Shown here: positions 43,223 through 52,092 of the stretch, one piece after another
Layout of the letters: each line of letters starts with the position of its first letter
How positions within the stretch are numbered: position 1 is the stretch's first letter
From: Actinocatenispora thailandica
GTDB lineage: Bacteria > Actinomycetota > Actinomycetes > Mycobacteriales > Micromonosporaceae
NCBI RefSeq assembly: GCF_016865425.1
Contig: NZ_AP023355.1
Location: 4,896,198 to 4,960,197, forward strand
Length of the DNA: 64,000 nucleotides
Direction: 5' to 3'
The notes under the pieces: model-generated
Databases searched by the model: none
Told to the model about the DNA's origin: nothing
Seen by the model: the letters and a program-made list of their open reading frames with translations, nothing else
Made by a program: the position numbers and the translations under genes

Positions 43223-44536
43223 GTGACCGATATCCCGCGTCGTGCCGTGTCCCGCACAGCGAAACTCGCGACCCTGCCGCTCGGCCTGGCCGGTCGGGCC
43301 GCGCTCGGTCTCGGCAAGCGGGTCACCGGCACCGCCGCCGACATGGTCTCCGCGGAGATCCAGCAGCGCACCGCCGAGCAGCTGTTCAGCGTGTTGGGGC
43401 AGCTCAAGGGCGGCGCGATGAAGTTCGGTCAGGCACTGTCGGTGTTCGAGGCGGCGCTGCCGGAGCACCTGACCGGGCCCTACCGGGCGGCGCTGACCAA
43501 GTTGCAGGAGGCGGCGCCGCCGATGCCGGTGGCCAGCGTGCACAAGGTGTTGGCCGAGGAGCTGGGGCCGCGGTGGAAGCGCCGGTTCGCCGAGTTCGAC
43601 GACCAGCCGGCCGCCGCGGCGAGCATCGGTCAGGTGCATCGGGCGGTCTACCACAACGGCACCCCGGTGGCGGTCAAGATCCAGTACCCGGGGGCCGGCA
43701 AGGCGCTGGTGTCCGATCTGAACCAGCTGTCCCGGCTGGCCGGACTCTTCCGCGTCCTGCAGCCCGGCCTGGACATCAAGCCGCTGCTGGGCGAGCTGCG
43801 CGCCCGAGTCACCGAGGAACTCGACTACAAGCTGGAGGCGGCGACCCAGAAGGCGATGGCCAAGGCCTTCGCGCACGACGACGAGATCTACGTGCCGAAG
43901 GTGCTGGCCGGCACCGACCGGGTGCTGATCACCGCCTGGGTGGACGGGACGCCGCTGGCCGACGTGATCGCGCACGGCAGCGAGGAGGACCGCGACCTCG
44001 CCGGGCTGCGGATGGCGACGCTGCACTTCTCCGCGCCGGCCCGCGCCGGCCTGCTGCACGCCGATCCGCACCCGGGCAACTTCCGGCTGCTCGACGACGG
44101 CCGGCTCGGCGTGATCGACTTCGGCGCGGTGGCCCGGGTGCCGGACGGGCTGCCGGAGCCGATCGGGCGGCTGACCCGGCTGACCCTCGCCGGCGACGCC
44201 GAGGCGGTCCTGGCCGGGCTCCGCGACGAGGGTTTCGTCCCGCCGAACGTGGACGTCGACGCGCAGGCGATCCTGGACTACCTGCTCCCGGTGCTGGAGC
44301 CGATCGCGGTCGACGAGTTCCGGTTCACCCGCGAGTGGCTGCGCAGCGAGGCGACCCGGCTGGCGAATCCACGCAGCGACGCCTACCAGCTGGGCAAGAA
44401 GCTGAACCTGCCCCCGTCGTACCTGATGATCTACCGGGTGACGCTGGGTTCGATCGGGGTGCTGTGCCAGCTCAACGCCAAGGCGGGGTACCGCGCGGTG
44501 CTGGAACGCTGGCTGCCCGGCTTCGCCGACGAGTGA
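43223..44536 (+). CDS. AarF/ABC1/UbiB-family atypical kinase
   Basis: This 437-residue protein belongs to the ABC1 kinase-like group. It has the KxGQ segment MKFGQALSVFE, the Ala-rich AAAASIGQVHRA loop, VAVKIQYPG with the lysine, HADPHPGNF as catalytic loop and VIDFGAVARV as metal site. Relatives influence quinone or lipid metabolism; its exact role here is unknown. GTG at 43223 (VTDIPRRAVSRTAKLATLP) matches the usual start of actinobacterial homologues and has GGGAC upstream; an ATG three codons earlier is possible. The gene is conserved next to whiB7 and uvrD2 in mycobacteria. Confidence 0.9.
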   Translation: MTDIPRRAVSRTAKLATLPLGLAGRAALGLGKRVTGTAADMVSAEIQQRTAEQLFSVLGQLKGGAMKFGQALSVFEAALPEHLTGPYRAALTKLQEAAPPMPVASVHKVLAEELGPRWKRRFAEFDDQPAAAASIGQVHRAVYHNGTPVAVKIQYPGAGKALVSDLNQLSRLAGLFRVLQPGLDIKPLLGELRARVTEELDYKLEAATQKAMAKAFAHDDEIYVPKVLAGTDRVLITAWVDGTPLADVIAHGSEEDRDLAGLRMATLHFSAPARAGLLHADPHPGNFRLLDDGRLGVIDFGAVARVPDGLPEPIGRLTRLTLAGDAEAVLAGLRDEGFVPPNVDVDAQAILDYLLPVLEPIAVDEFRFTREWLRSEATRLANPRSDAYQLGKKLNLPPSYLMIYRVTLGSIGVLCQLNAKAGYRAVLERWLPGFADE

Positions 44537-44673
44537 TGATCGCGGGCACCGCCCGCGGCATGTCCCGAGCGCCGGCACACCCGCGGCACCGGCACACCTG
44601 CGGCACCGCGCGAGCGCCGGCGCATCCCGGCACGTCGCGAGCGCGGGTGCGGCATGCGGGAACTCGCGAGATC

Positions 44674-44859
44674 TCAGCCGAGCCGGTCGTCGAGGCCGGT
44701 CTCGATCGCGCCGACCGCGGCGCGGGTGCAGGTGGCGCACAGCCACCACTCGCCGGCGTGTGAGCGGGCCCGCGTCCAGCCCAGCCCGTACGGCCCGGTG
44801 CAGTCCCGGCCGCACTGCCGGCACCGCGGCCGGATCTCCTTCACCACAACGGATTCCAT
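44674..44859 (-). CDS. Small zinc-ribbon-like hypothetical protein
   Basis: This 61-residue protein has CRQCGRDC (13-20) and CATC (41-44), spaced like a zinc ribbon. ATG at 44859 has AGGTGG just before it; a longer start at 44916 adds 19 Ala/Pro-rich residues. A hydrophilic, basic N-terminus could bind nucleic acid. It is of unknown function, lying between the AarF-like gene and the whiB7 region. The 44860-45079 region beside it has no gene. Confidence 0.6.
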   Translation of the reverse strand: MESVVVKEIRPRCRQCGRDCTGPYGLGWTRARSHAGEWWLCATCTRAAVGAIETGLDDRLG

Positions 44860-45079
44860 CTCCACCTGGCTCGACGGGCCGACCGGGTCGGACGCGGCGG
44901 GGGTCGGCACAGCCACCGGTGTCGGTGGCGGGCCGACTCGTCATCTCGCGTCCACCCCCTGTTCGCGAGCAGACGCTACGCCGACCGGGCGCCCGGGCGC
45001 CGGGCAGCGCGCGGCAACCACCCGCACGGGCCAGTGATTTAGAGCATGTTCCAGATTCGCGGGCGAGGCGAGACAGCAA

Positions 45080-45120
45080 GCCGGCCCCGGAGACCTTGGT
45101 GTGGGGTCTCCGGGGCCGGC
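45080..45120 (-). terminator. Perfect 16-bp hairpin downstream of the whiB7 unit
   Basis: Positions 45080-45095 pair perfectly with 45105-45120 around a 9-base loop. It lies downstream of the whiB7 and small-ORF transcript and is the last of several hairpins there. Confidence 0.65.
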
Positions 45121-45222
45121 GGGAAGGGGTAGCCGATGCGCGGCGCGAGCCGGCGGCTCGGCGTGTGGACCGAGCCGGGGCTCAGCGGGCCGAGCCGGCA
45201 CCCCTGAGCTGCTGATGTCTGG

Positions 45223-45287
45223 GGCCGGGACGCGGCGCGCGTCCCGGCCGGTCGGGGTCGGTCCCGGCGAAGCTGCCGGGACCGACC
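45223..45287 (-). other. Two perfect hairpins after the 48-codon ORF
   Basis: A 12-bp stem (45223-45234 with 45238-45249, 3-base loop) and a 13-bp stem (45256-45268 with 45275-45287, 6-base loop) follow the small ORF. They could form part of the transcript end or a stable 3' RNA. With the 16-bp hairpin downstream, the 3' region is unusually structured. Confidence 0.45.
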
Positions 45288-45306
45288 GGTTGACCTACGG
45301 CGCCGG

Positions 45307-45453
45307 TCAGCGGTACCTGCGCGCCCGGGCGGCCACGTTCAGGGCCGGCCGGTACGGCAGCGAACGCCAACGCGGCGCCCGGCGCATTCGTGCTCGTGCC
45401 AGTGCTTCTTGCAAGGTATGCATCTTGTTGCTCCGGTTCGTCGTCTCGTTCAT
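45307..45453 (-). CDS. 48-residue arginine-rich small ORF downstream of whiB7
   Basis: The frame begins MNETTNRSNKMHTLQEALAR and ends RPALNVAARARRYR, with thirteen arginines and no cysteine or membrane helix. It starts 52 bases after the whiB7 stop and is probably on the same message. A weak GAG lies before the ATG. Basic charge suggests nucleic-acid or ribosome contact, but no family is known to me. Confidence 0.55.
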   Translation of the reverse strand: MNETTNRSNKMHTLQEALARARMRRAPRWRSLPYRPALNVAARARRYR

Positions 45454-45505
45454 CTCGTACTCACTTGAGGGGTGGCGGGTCGCCCCGCGCTTCGGTGGGT
45501 GGACG

Positions 45506-45865
45506 TCAGGCCGCGGTCACGGCCCGGCTCGCCTCGCGCAGCACGGCGTCGGTACGGGCCGCAACCTGTGCCCGCGCCACCGCGTCACGCGCGAGGTCCT
45601 CCTTGCGCGGGCGGCCCCGCGGCCGCTTGCGCGGCACGACCGCTCCGTGCTCGAAGATCTCTCCACCCCACACGCCCCACGGCTCGTGCCGCTCCAGGGC
45701 GCCGGCGAGGCACTCGATCCGCAGCGGGCAGTCGCCGCACAGCGACTTGGCCGCTTCCAGGTCCGCCGGGGTCTCGGCGAACCACAGGTCCGCCTCGAAG
45801 GTCCGACAGGGCAGGTCCACCCCGGTCTCGACGGCTCCGTCGAGGGGGGCCAACACCAGGCTCAT
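45506..45865 (-). CDS. whiB7: WhiB7-type iron-sulfur transcriptional regulator
   Basis: This 119-residue protein has the four cysteines C20, C43, C46 and C52 that bind the [4Fe-4S] cluster, GVWGGE (64-69) that contacts the sigma factor, and the AT-hook RGRPRK (83-88) that defines WhiB7. WhiB7 turns on intrinsic antibiotic-resistance genes when translation is blocked and activates its own gene at AT-rich promoters. GAGGTGA lies eight bases before the ATG. A long leader with an upstream ORF and a terminator precedes it, the arrangement known from mycobacteria and other actinobacteria. Confidence 0.94.
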   Translation of the reverse strand: MSLVLAPLDGAVETGVDLPCRTFEADLWFAETPADLEAAKSLCGDCPLRIECLAGALERHEPWGVWGGEIFEHGAVVPRKRPRGRPRKEDLARDAVARAQVAARTDAVLREASRAVTAA

Positions 45866-45912
45866 CGCCCGGTCACCTCGTTTCTCGCTTGTGGCTTGAT
45901 CAACTTTTGGGG

Positions 45913-45982
45913 AACAAAAAGGCCGCGGATCCCGGTGTGCGGGTTCCGCGGCCTCAAGGTGCCGGTCGGCCTGGTCAGGCCG
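45913..45982 (-). promoter_or_regulatory. whiB7 leader attenuator
   Basis: On the minus strand a 14-bp stem with one mismatch (45940-45953 with 45921-45934) is followed by TTTTTGTT, a strong intrinsic terminator ending 48 bases before whiB7. A competing 7-bp hairpin (45967-45973 with 45976-45982) lies just upstream and spans the stop codon of the preceding ORF. The set looks like a translation-sensitive attenuator. Confidence 0.75.
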
Positions 45983-46400
45983 GATACTCCGGTTTACCTC
46001 GAGGCGGGACACCGCGGCGCTTGGCCATCAGGTTGGCCATCGCTTCGGCTACACCGGTCCCCTGCTGCTGGCTGACGCCGATCTGGCTGGCGTCAACGGA
46101 CTTCGGTGTCGGCACGATGCCGGCACCGAGCCCCTGGGAGCTGACGTGGCTTGGCGAGACCTTGCCCGCGAAGACACTGAACCCCTGGGTACGGAACTGA
46201 GCTGCCGCATAGATCAGCTCCGGAGCCGCCGAAGCGGTGGAGCAGAGCGAGACGGCGAGAACGGGCGACGCAGCGGAAATGCCGCGCGGGTCGGAGCCGA
46301 TCGGCGCGACACCGGCCGGATCGCGATCCAGCAGGGTCGAAGCGACTGGCAGCGACATGAACCGCCGCTCATCGATGCGGTTGGTCTCCACGGAAGTCAC
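45975..46400 (-). CDS. Upstream ORF in the whiB7 leader, 141 residues
   Basis: GTG at 46400 with AGGA four to five bases upstream opens a frame of 141 codons that ends 22 bases before the terminator stem. The protein is Ser/Ala/Gln-rich, with segments such as VAPIGSDPRG, LCSTASAAPELIYAAAQF and PPRGKPEYPA; it has no membrane helix or recognised domain. It may be a real protein or only a sensor whose translation controls whiB7. Shorter starts (ATG at 46358) are possible. Confidence 0.55.
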   Translation of the reverse strand: MTSVETNRIDERRFMSLPVASTLLDRDPAGVAPIGSDPRGISAASPVLAVSLCSTASAAPELIYAAAQFRTQGFSVFAGKVSPSHVSSQGLGAGIVPTPKSVDASQIGVSQQQGTGVAEAMANLMAKRRGVPPRGKPEYPA

Positions 46401-46523
46401 CTCGTTCCTGTCTCGGGACCGGCCCTTGCGGGTCGGTCCGGATCTGCGATGCGGCTGTGCTTCGGCAATCTCCAGCGAGGAAAACTCCCTCGCGGAGCGC
46501 CGGCGCGTCACCCGGACCTTGGC

Positions 46524-46565
46524 AGGTTATGCCGTCCGCCGGTGGGTGGCAATCGAATTTCGAAA
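46524..46565 (-). promoter_or_regulatory. Candidate whiB7 promoter with an AT-rich WhiB7-binding element
   Basis: On the minus strand TTGCCA (46547-46552) and TAACCT (46524-46529) are spaced 17 bases. An AT-rich element (TTTCGAAATT, 46556-46565) sits three bases upstream of the -35, as in WhiB7-dependent promoters. Start would be near 46517, 117 bases before the upstream ORF. The rest of 46401-46702 has no gene. Confidence 0.6.
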
Positions 46566-46702
46566 GACGTTATCGACGTCTCTCGCCGAAGCCCCCCAGC
46601 GACCCCGGATCGGCCCGCCACCAGCACCATAACCGGCGCCCGCCAGCCACTCCGGCCTGCCTTCCGGGCCGGGCCGACGTGCCGGACCCGGTTGGCCACC
46701 GG

Positions 46703-48880
46703 TCAGACCATCGAGACGGCCTGATCGGCCTCCGCACCGTCGATCAGGGCCAGCACCGCCTTGCCGTACAGCCCGAGCTTGCGGGCGCCGATGCCGGGAA
46801 TCTGCACCAGCGTCTCGGCCGCGTCCGGGCGCAGCTCGGCCAGCGCGGCCAGGGTGGCGTCGGTGAACACCACGTAGGCGGGGATGCGCTGCTGGCTGGC
46901 GACCTCCGCGCGCCAGGACACCAGCCGCTCGTACAGCTCCTCGTCGAGGTCGGACGGGCAGTCGCCGCACCGGCCCAGCTTGCGGTCGGTGGCCTCGCTG
47001 AGCGTGGCGCCGCAGATCCGGCACAGCACCAGCGTGCCGCGGCGCCGGCGGGGCCCGGACGAGCGCTCGGCGCGGGCCGGGCCGGTGGCCGGTGTCGCGG
47101 TGGCCGCCGAGGCCGGCAGGAACCGGGACGGGCGGCGCGGCCGGCCGCCGTCCGAGCGGGCCTGCGGCCAGGACAGCCAGAGCTGCTCGCGGGCCCGGGT
47201 GATCCCGACGTAGAGCAGCCGGCGCTCCTCCTCGATCTGCTCGTCGGTGCGGGCGAAGCCGACCGGCAGGGTGCCCTCGACCAGCCCGACCAGGAACACC
47301 ACGTCCCACTCCAGGCCCTTGGCCGAGTGCAGCGAGGCGAGCGTGACACCGGCGACGGCCGGCGCGTGCTGGGCCGCGGCCCGGCGGGTCAGCTCGGCGT
47401 GGAAGCCGGCGAGGGCGTCGGCCGCGGTCGGTTCGGCGCCGTCCTCGCCCGGCGCGGGGCGGAAGTCGGCGGCCAACCGCACCAGCGCGGCGAGCGCCTC
47501 CCAGCGTTCCCGTCCCGCCCCGCCCGGCGGCGGCGAGTCGGCGGCCCAGCCGGTCGCGGCGAGCGCGTCGGTGACCGCGACCCGAAGCGGGGTACCGGGC
47601 TCCACGGCGCGGGTCGCGGCCCGCAGCGCGACCATCGCCTGCCGCACCTCGGGCCGGTCGAAGAAGCGCGCACTGCCCTGCACCTGGTAGGGCACCCGGG
47701 CGTCGGTCAGCGCCTCCTCGTACGCGGCGGACTGGGCGTTGGTGCGAAACAGCACGGCGATCTCGCTGCTCGGGGTACCGGCGGCGACCAGCTCGGCGCA
47801 GCGCGCGGCGACCGCGGCCGCCTCGGCGGCCTCGTCCGGAAACGAGCGGATGGTCGGGGCGGGGCCGGGCGCGCGCTGGCCGGTCAGCTCCAGCCGCAAC
47901 CGTGCCTGCGCGCCGCGGGCCTGCCCGATCACCTGGTTGGCCAGCGCCACCACCTGCGGGGTGGACCGGTAGTCGCGGGTCAGCCGCACCACCGTCGCGC
48001 CGGGATAGCGGCGCGGGAACCCGATCAGGTGGTCGGCGGAGGCACCGGTGAACGAGTAGATGGTCTGGCTGGCGTCGCCGACCACCGTCAGGTCGTCCCG
48101 GCCGCCGAGCCACGCGGCGAGCAGCCGCTGCTGCACCGGGTTGACGTCCTGGTACTCGTCGACCACGAAGTGCCGGTACTGCGCGCGAACCTGGTCGGCG
48201 ACGTCCGGGTGTTCCTCGACGGCCCAGACCGTGAACCGCAGCAGATCCTCGAAGTCGATCACCCCGGCGGCCTGCTTGACCTGCTCGTACGCCTGGTAGA
48301 CGCGCACCATCGACTCGGGTGCGACCGGGGTGTCGCGGCCGGCACGGGCCGCGGCGGCCGGATATTCGTCCGGCTCGACCAGGCTCGCCTTGGCCCACTC
48401 GATCTCGGTGGCGAGGTCGCGGCGCAAGGTGGACTCGGCCCGGACCCGCGCCGCGGCGGCGGCCTGGTTGATCAGCCGGGCCTTGCTGGTGAGCACCTCT
48501 GGCAGCTCGCGACCGCCGAGCAGCCGCGGCGCGAAGAACCGCAGCTGGCGCATCGCGGCGGCGTGGAAGGTGCGGGCCTGCACGCCGCCGGCGCCGAGAC
48601 CGCGCAGCCGGTCGCGCATCTCCCCCGCGGCGCGCGCGGTGAACGTCACCGCCAGCACGTGTTGCGGCCGCACCTCGCCGGTGAGCACCCGATGGGCGAT
48701 GCGGTGGGTGATCGCGCGGGTCTTGCCGGTGCCCGCGCCGGCGAGGATGCACAGCGGGCCGGCGGGGGCGACCACCGCGGCCCGCTGGTCGTCGTCGAGG
48801 CCGGCGAGCACGCCGGCGGCGGTCGGCGCCGGGTCGCGGGGCGCGGTCGCGGGCCGGTCGGGGTGCACACCGTGCGACAC
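46703..48880 (-). CDS. uvrD2: UvrD2-type ATP-dependent DNA helicase
   Basis: This SF1A helicase of 725 residues unwinds DNA in repair and replication. It has Walker A AGAGTGKT (about 47-54), the DEYQD Walker B, helicase motifs HSAKGLEWD and LLYVGITRA, then a four-cysteine CRICGA...CGDC module and a C-terminal HRDC domain (PGIGARKLGLYG). These last two mark UvrD2. The GTG at 48880 is chosen because GGAGG lies six bases before it. Divergent mycoredoxin and downstream whiB7 match the mycobacterial order. Confidence 0.94.
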   Translation of the reverse strand: MSHGVHPDRPATAPRDPAPTAAGVLAGLDDDQRAAVVAPAGPLCILAGAGTGKTRAITHRIAHRVLTGEVRPQHVLAVTFTARAAGEMRDRLRGLGAGGVQARTFHAAAMRQLRFFAPRLLGGRELPEVLTSKARLINQAAAAARVRAESTLRRDLATEIEWAKASLVEPDEYPAAAARAGRDTPVAPESMVRVYQAYEQVKQAAGVIDFEDLLRFTVWAVEEHPDVADQVRAQYRHFVVDEYQDVNPVQQRLLAAWLGGRDDLTVVGDASQTIYSFTGASADHLIGFPRRYPGATVVRLTRDYRSTPQVVALANQVIGQARGAQARLRLELTGQRAPGPAPTIRSFPDEAAEAAAVAARCAELVAAGTPSSEIAVLFRTNAQSAAYEEALTDARVPYQVQGSARFFDRPEVRQAMVALRAATRAVEPGTPLRVAVTDALAATGWAADSPPPGGAGRERWEALAALVRLAADFRPAPGEDGAEPTAADALAGFHAELTRRAAAQHAPAVAGVTLASLHSAKGLEWDVVFLVGLVEGTLPVGFARTDEQIEEERRLLYVGITRAREQLWLSWPQARSDGGRPRRPSRFLPASAATATPATGPARAERSSGPRRRRGTLVLCRICGATLSEATDRKLGRCGDCPSDLDEELYERLVSWRAEVASQQRIPAYVVFTDATLAALAELRPDAAETLVQIPGIGARKLGLYGKAVLALIDGAEADQAVSMV

Positions 48881-49120
48881 GAACTGCCTCCGAATCTGTG
48901 CGCCGTGGGCCACATCGGGATGGTCTCAGCCGGCTACGACGTTATCTCCGTCGAGTGGGACGTCCGCGACGCGTGGCAGGCTGGCGGTGACGCCGGTGCC
49001 CGCGCCGCTGCGTCCAGATCGCGTACGAGGAGGCTTTCCCCCGATGAACGAGCGGCAGCGAGCAGGTCAGCGGCCTGCGGTTGGACGCCCCAGGAACATC
49101 TCGACCAGGGAGGGGCGTTC

Positions 49121-49375
<255 letters not shown>

Positions 49376-49457
49376 GAACCGCCGGGCCCACGCCCCGCAC
49401 CTCCTGGACCCGCTCCGGCGCCGTCGACACGAACGCCCGCGACGGCGCCGGACCCGG

Positions 49458-50648
49458 TCAGGTCGCCGGTACGGCCTCGGCACGGCGCCGCTCGTGGCGC
49501 GTGCTGTAGGCCCACTGCCAGGCCATCAGCGCCACCAACACCCCGGTGAACGCCGGGCCGGGCAGCGCCGCGCCGAAGGCGGCGAGCAGCACCGGGACCG
49601 CCACGCCGGGCAGCCCGGCCGCCAGCAGCCAGCGCCGGTTGGCCGGGTCCGGCAACCCGCCGAGGGCACCGGCGAGGAACCAGCCGGCGACGCCGCCGCA
49701 GAGCAGCCACCCGTCGGCGGCCGGCACGTGCTCCGGGTGCGCGACGATGCCGCCGAGCCCGACGGCCACCGCGGTGATGCTCACCGTGGTCACGAAGTGC
49801 AGCGGCATCGCCACCGACACCGGCAGGCTGCGGCCCTCGCTGGCGATCAGCCCGTACCGGAACAGGTGCCACCACATGCCGACGAGCACCACGAAGCCGA
49901 GCCCCGCGACGGCGATCAGCCGGCCGGTCCAGGGCAGCTCCGCGGCTGCGGCGATCACCTGCAGCACCGCCTCACCGAGCACGATGATCATGAACAGGCC
50001 GAGCCGCTCGGCCAGGTGCGCGAGGTCCACGGTGGCCGGTTTCGGCACCTGGGCGGCGAAGTCCTCGACCGGGCGGCCCTCCCGCCGCGCCTGCGCCTCG
50101 ATCATCCGCTGGGCGAACCGCGGCACCCGGGCCTCGGACCGCGCGCCGAGCGGCAGCAGCAGGTCGATGGCCACGCCGACGGTCCACAGCAGGTACCGGC
50201 CGGGCGGGTCGACCCAGATCGAGACCAGCCACGGTACGACGCCCAGCAGCCCCTGCACGGTGGGCCACGCGGTGAGGTTGGTGCCGGTACGGCGCATCGT
50301 CTGCGCACCGAGCGCCCGCACCACCACGTAGGCGACGACGAAGACCACGACGCGCTGCTCGGTGGCCTCCGGTACCGCGGCGGCCAGCACCGCGATGCCG
50401 GCCATCGCGGCGAGCATCGAGCGCTGGCTGGTGCGGTCGCCGGCGACGTTGGCGTACAGCGTGAACGACGACCACGCCAGCCACACCGCGAGGTAGAGCA
50501 GCACGAACAGCCCGACGTCGGCCGGCGTCGGCTCGCCGTGCAGGCGGTGCGCGAGCTGCGCGACCGCCGCCACGACCACCAGGTCGAAGAACAGCTCCAG
50601 CCAGCTCGCGTGCCGTCCCGCCGCGTTCCCCCCAGACATGGTCGTCAT
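49458..50648 (-). CDS. ltrA: LtrA (low temperature requirement A) family membrane protein
   Basis: This 396-residue protein has about ten to twelve membrane segments and begins HASWLELFFDLVVVAAVAQL, the LtrA signature. Another conserved stretch is ERLGLFMIIVLGEAVLQV. Its function is unknown; the name comes from a Listeria mutant that grows poorly in the cold. The ATG at 50648 lacks a strong ribosome site. It lies 106 bases after the MFS gene and may be independent. Confidence 0.88.
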   Translation of the reverse strand: MTTMSGGNAAGRHASWLELFFDLVVVAAVAQLAHRLHGEPTPADVGLFVLLYLAVWLAWSSFTLYANVAGDRTSQRSMLAAMAGIAVLAAAVPEATEQRVVVFVVAYVVVRALGAQTMRRTGTNLTAWPTVQGLLGVVPWLVSIWVDPPGRYLLWTVGVAIDLLLPLGARSEARVPRFAQRMIEAQARREGRPVEDFAAQVPKPATVDLAHLAERLGLFMIIVLGEAVLQVIAAAAELPWTGRLIAVAGLGFVVLVGMWWHLFRYGLIASEGRSLPVSVAMPLHFVTTVSITAVAVGLGGIVAHPEHVPAADGWLLCGGVAGWFLAGALGGLPDPANRRWLLAAGLPGVAVPVLLAAFGAALPGPAFTGVLVALMAWQWAYSTRHERRRAEAVPAT

Positions 50649-50696
50649 TATCTGGGCAGGCCGCCAGCGGCCCGCTCACCGGTGGCCGGGTCGCCC

Positions 50697-50730
50697 GCCG
50701 GCCGGCGTTGCGGCGCCGGCCGGCGTTGCG
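50697..50730. repeat. Two 16-bp direct repeats, 18-bp spaced
   Basis: GCCGGCCGGCGTTGCG occurs at 50697-50712 and 50715-50730, in the gap between the MFS and LtrA genes. It probably reflects local duplication in GC-rich DNA. Confidence 0.6.
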
Positions 50731-50754
50731 ACCACGCCGGGCGGCGCGGCGCCG

Positions 50755-52092
50755 TCACGGTGTCGTGGCGGCCGGTTCCGGCTCCGGTGCCGCGGTGGCC
50801 GCGGCGTGCCGGGAGCGCCACAGGTACGCCGCCGAGCCGGCCAGGCCGATCCCGATCAGCACCATGATCAGCCGGGCGTCCAGGATGGTGACCAGGCCGG
50901 CGCCCAGCGCCAGCGCGGTGATCTGACCGACCGAGATGATCCCGTCCGCGGCGGCGCTGATCCGGCCGATGTAGCGGTGCGGCGACCGCTGCTGGATCAG
51001 CGTGTTCGCGGCGACCAGCACCACCGTGAACCCGAACCCGTTGATCGCCGCGGAGGGGAAGAGCGTCGGCAGCTGAGCGATGCCGAGCGTGCCGATACCG
51101 ATCGCGGTCAGCAGGGCTCCGGCCGCGAGGGTCGGCACCCCGCCGAAGCGGCGCATCAACCGGGCGCCGAGCACGCCGCCGAGAATCCCGCCAACTCCCT
51201 GCGCGCAGCTGATCACGCCGATCAGGGTGGTCGACCGGTGCATCACGTCGCCGATCAGCGCGAAGAAACCCGACTCGACGAACTCCAGTGCGAAGATCGC
51301 CGCCAGCAGGCCGATGGTCAGCCGGCGCAGCAGCACGTCGCGCAGCAGGTACCGGAAGCCGGCGGTGATCTCGTGCAGCAACGCGCCGGGCGGCTCCTGC
51401 TCGGCCTGTTCGACCGCCGCGTCGGCGCCGTCGGCGACGGGCGCCGGGCCCAGCCGCCCGGTGTCGGCGCCGCCGGCGACGGGGGCCGGTCCCAGCTGCC
51501 CGGTGTCGGTGCCGCTGGGGGCCGGCGTCGGGCCCAGCTTCAGCAGGATCACCGCGGCCGCGGCGACGACGAAGGTAGCGGCGTTGATCATGGCGACGAC
51601 CGGGCCGCCGAGCGCGACGTAGATACCGGCGCCGGCGAGCGGGCCGAGCAGCCGCAAGCCCTGCTTGACGGTCTGCAGCATGCCGTTCGCGGCGCCGAGC
51701 TGGTCGGCCGGCAGGATGTGCTTGATCACCCCGGTCTGGGCCGGGTCGACGAACACGAACGACGCCCCGTACCCGACGGTCACCGCGATCAGCAGCCAGA
51801 GCTGGCCGCGCCCGTGCACCGCGAGCAGCGGCAGCAGGATCGCCGCCGACGCCAGGTTCGCGGCGAACAGGAACCGGCGCCGCGGCAGCCGGTCCACCAG
51901 CCAGCCGGCGACCGGTGCGAGCAGGGTGGGTGCGGCCAGCGCGAGCAGCGTCAGGCCGGCGGCGCTGGCCGAGCCGGTCAGCTGGTTCACCCAGATCGCG
52001 AGCACCAGCATCAGCATCGAGTCGCCGATCATGCTGGCGGCCATGCCGACGAACAGCAGCCGGAAGTTCCGGTTGGCCAGCAGCGCGCGCAT
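50755..52092 (-). CDS. Major facilitator superfamily transporter
   Basis: This 445-residue protein has about twelve membrane helices, with the MFS loop segment WLVDRLPRRRF between helices 2 and 3. The loop between helices 6 and 7 is long and consists of near-repeats of a 14-residue Gly/Pro/Asp-rich unit containing LGPAP, coded by imperfect DNA repeats around 51420-51535. It likely exports a small molecule. Its ATG overlaps the stop of the upstream transporter gene by one base, so the two exporters are coexpressed. Confidence 0.88.
   Translation of the reverse strand: MRALLANRNFRLLFVGMAASMIGDSMLMLVLAIWVNQLTGSASAAGLTLLALAAPTLLAPVAGWLVDRLPRRRFLFAANLASAAILLPLLAVHGRGQLWLLIAVTVGYGASFVFVDPAQTGVIKHILPADQLGAANGMLQTVKQGLRLLGPLAGAGIYVALGGPVVAMINAATFVVAAAAVILLKLGPTPAPSGTDTGQLGPAPVAGGADTGRLGPAPVADGADAAVEQAEQEPPGALLHEITAGFRYLLRDVLLRRLTIGLLAAIFALEFVESGFFALIGDVMHRSTTLIGVISCAQGVGGILGGVLGARLMRRFGGVPTLAAGALLTAIGIGTLGIAQLPTLFPSAAINGFGFTVVLVAANTLIQQRSPHRYIGRISAAADGIISVGQITALALGAGLVTILDARLIMVLIGIGLAGSAAYLWRSRHAAATAAPEPEPAATTP

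Noticed and set aside
45182-45370. A 62-codon leftward frame next to the whiB7 region
   Set aside because: It overlaps the 48-codon ORF in another frame, runs through perfect hairpins and has no convincing ribosome site.
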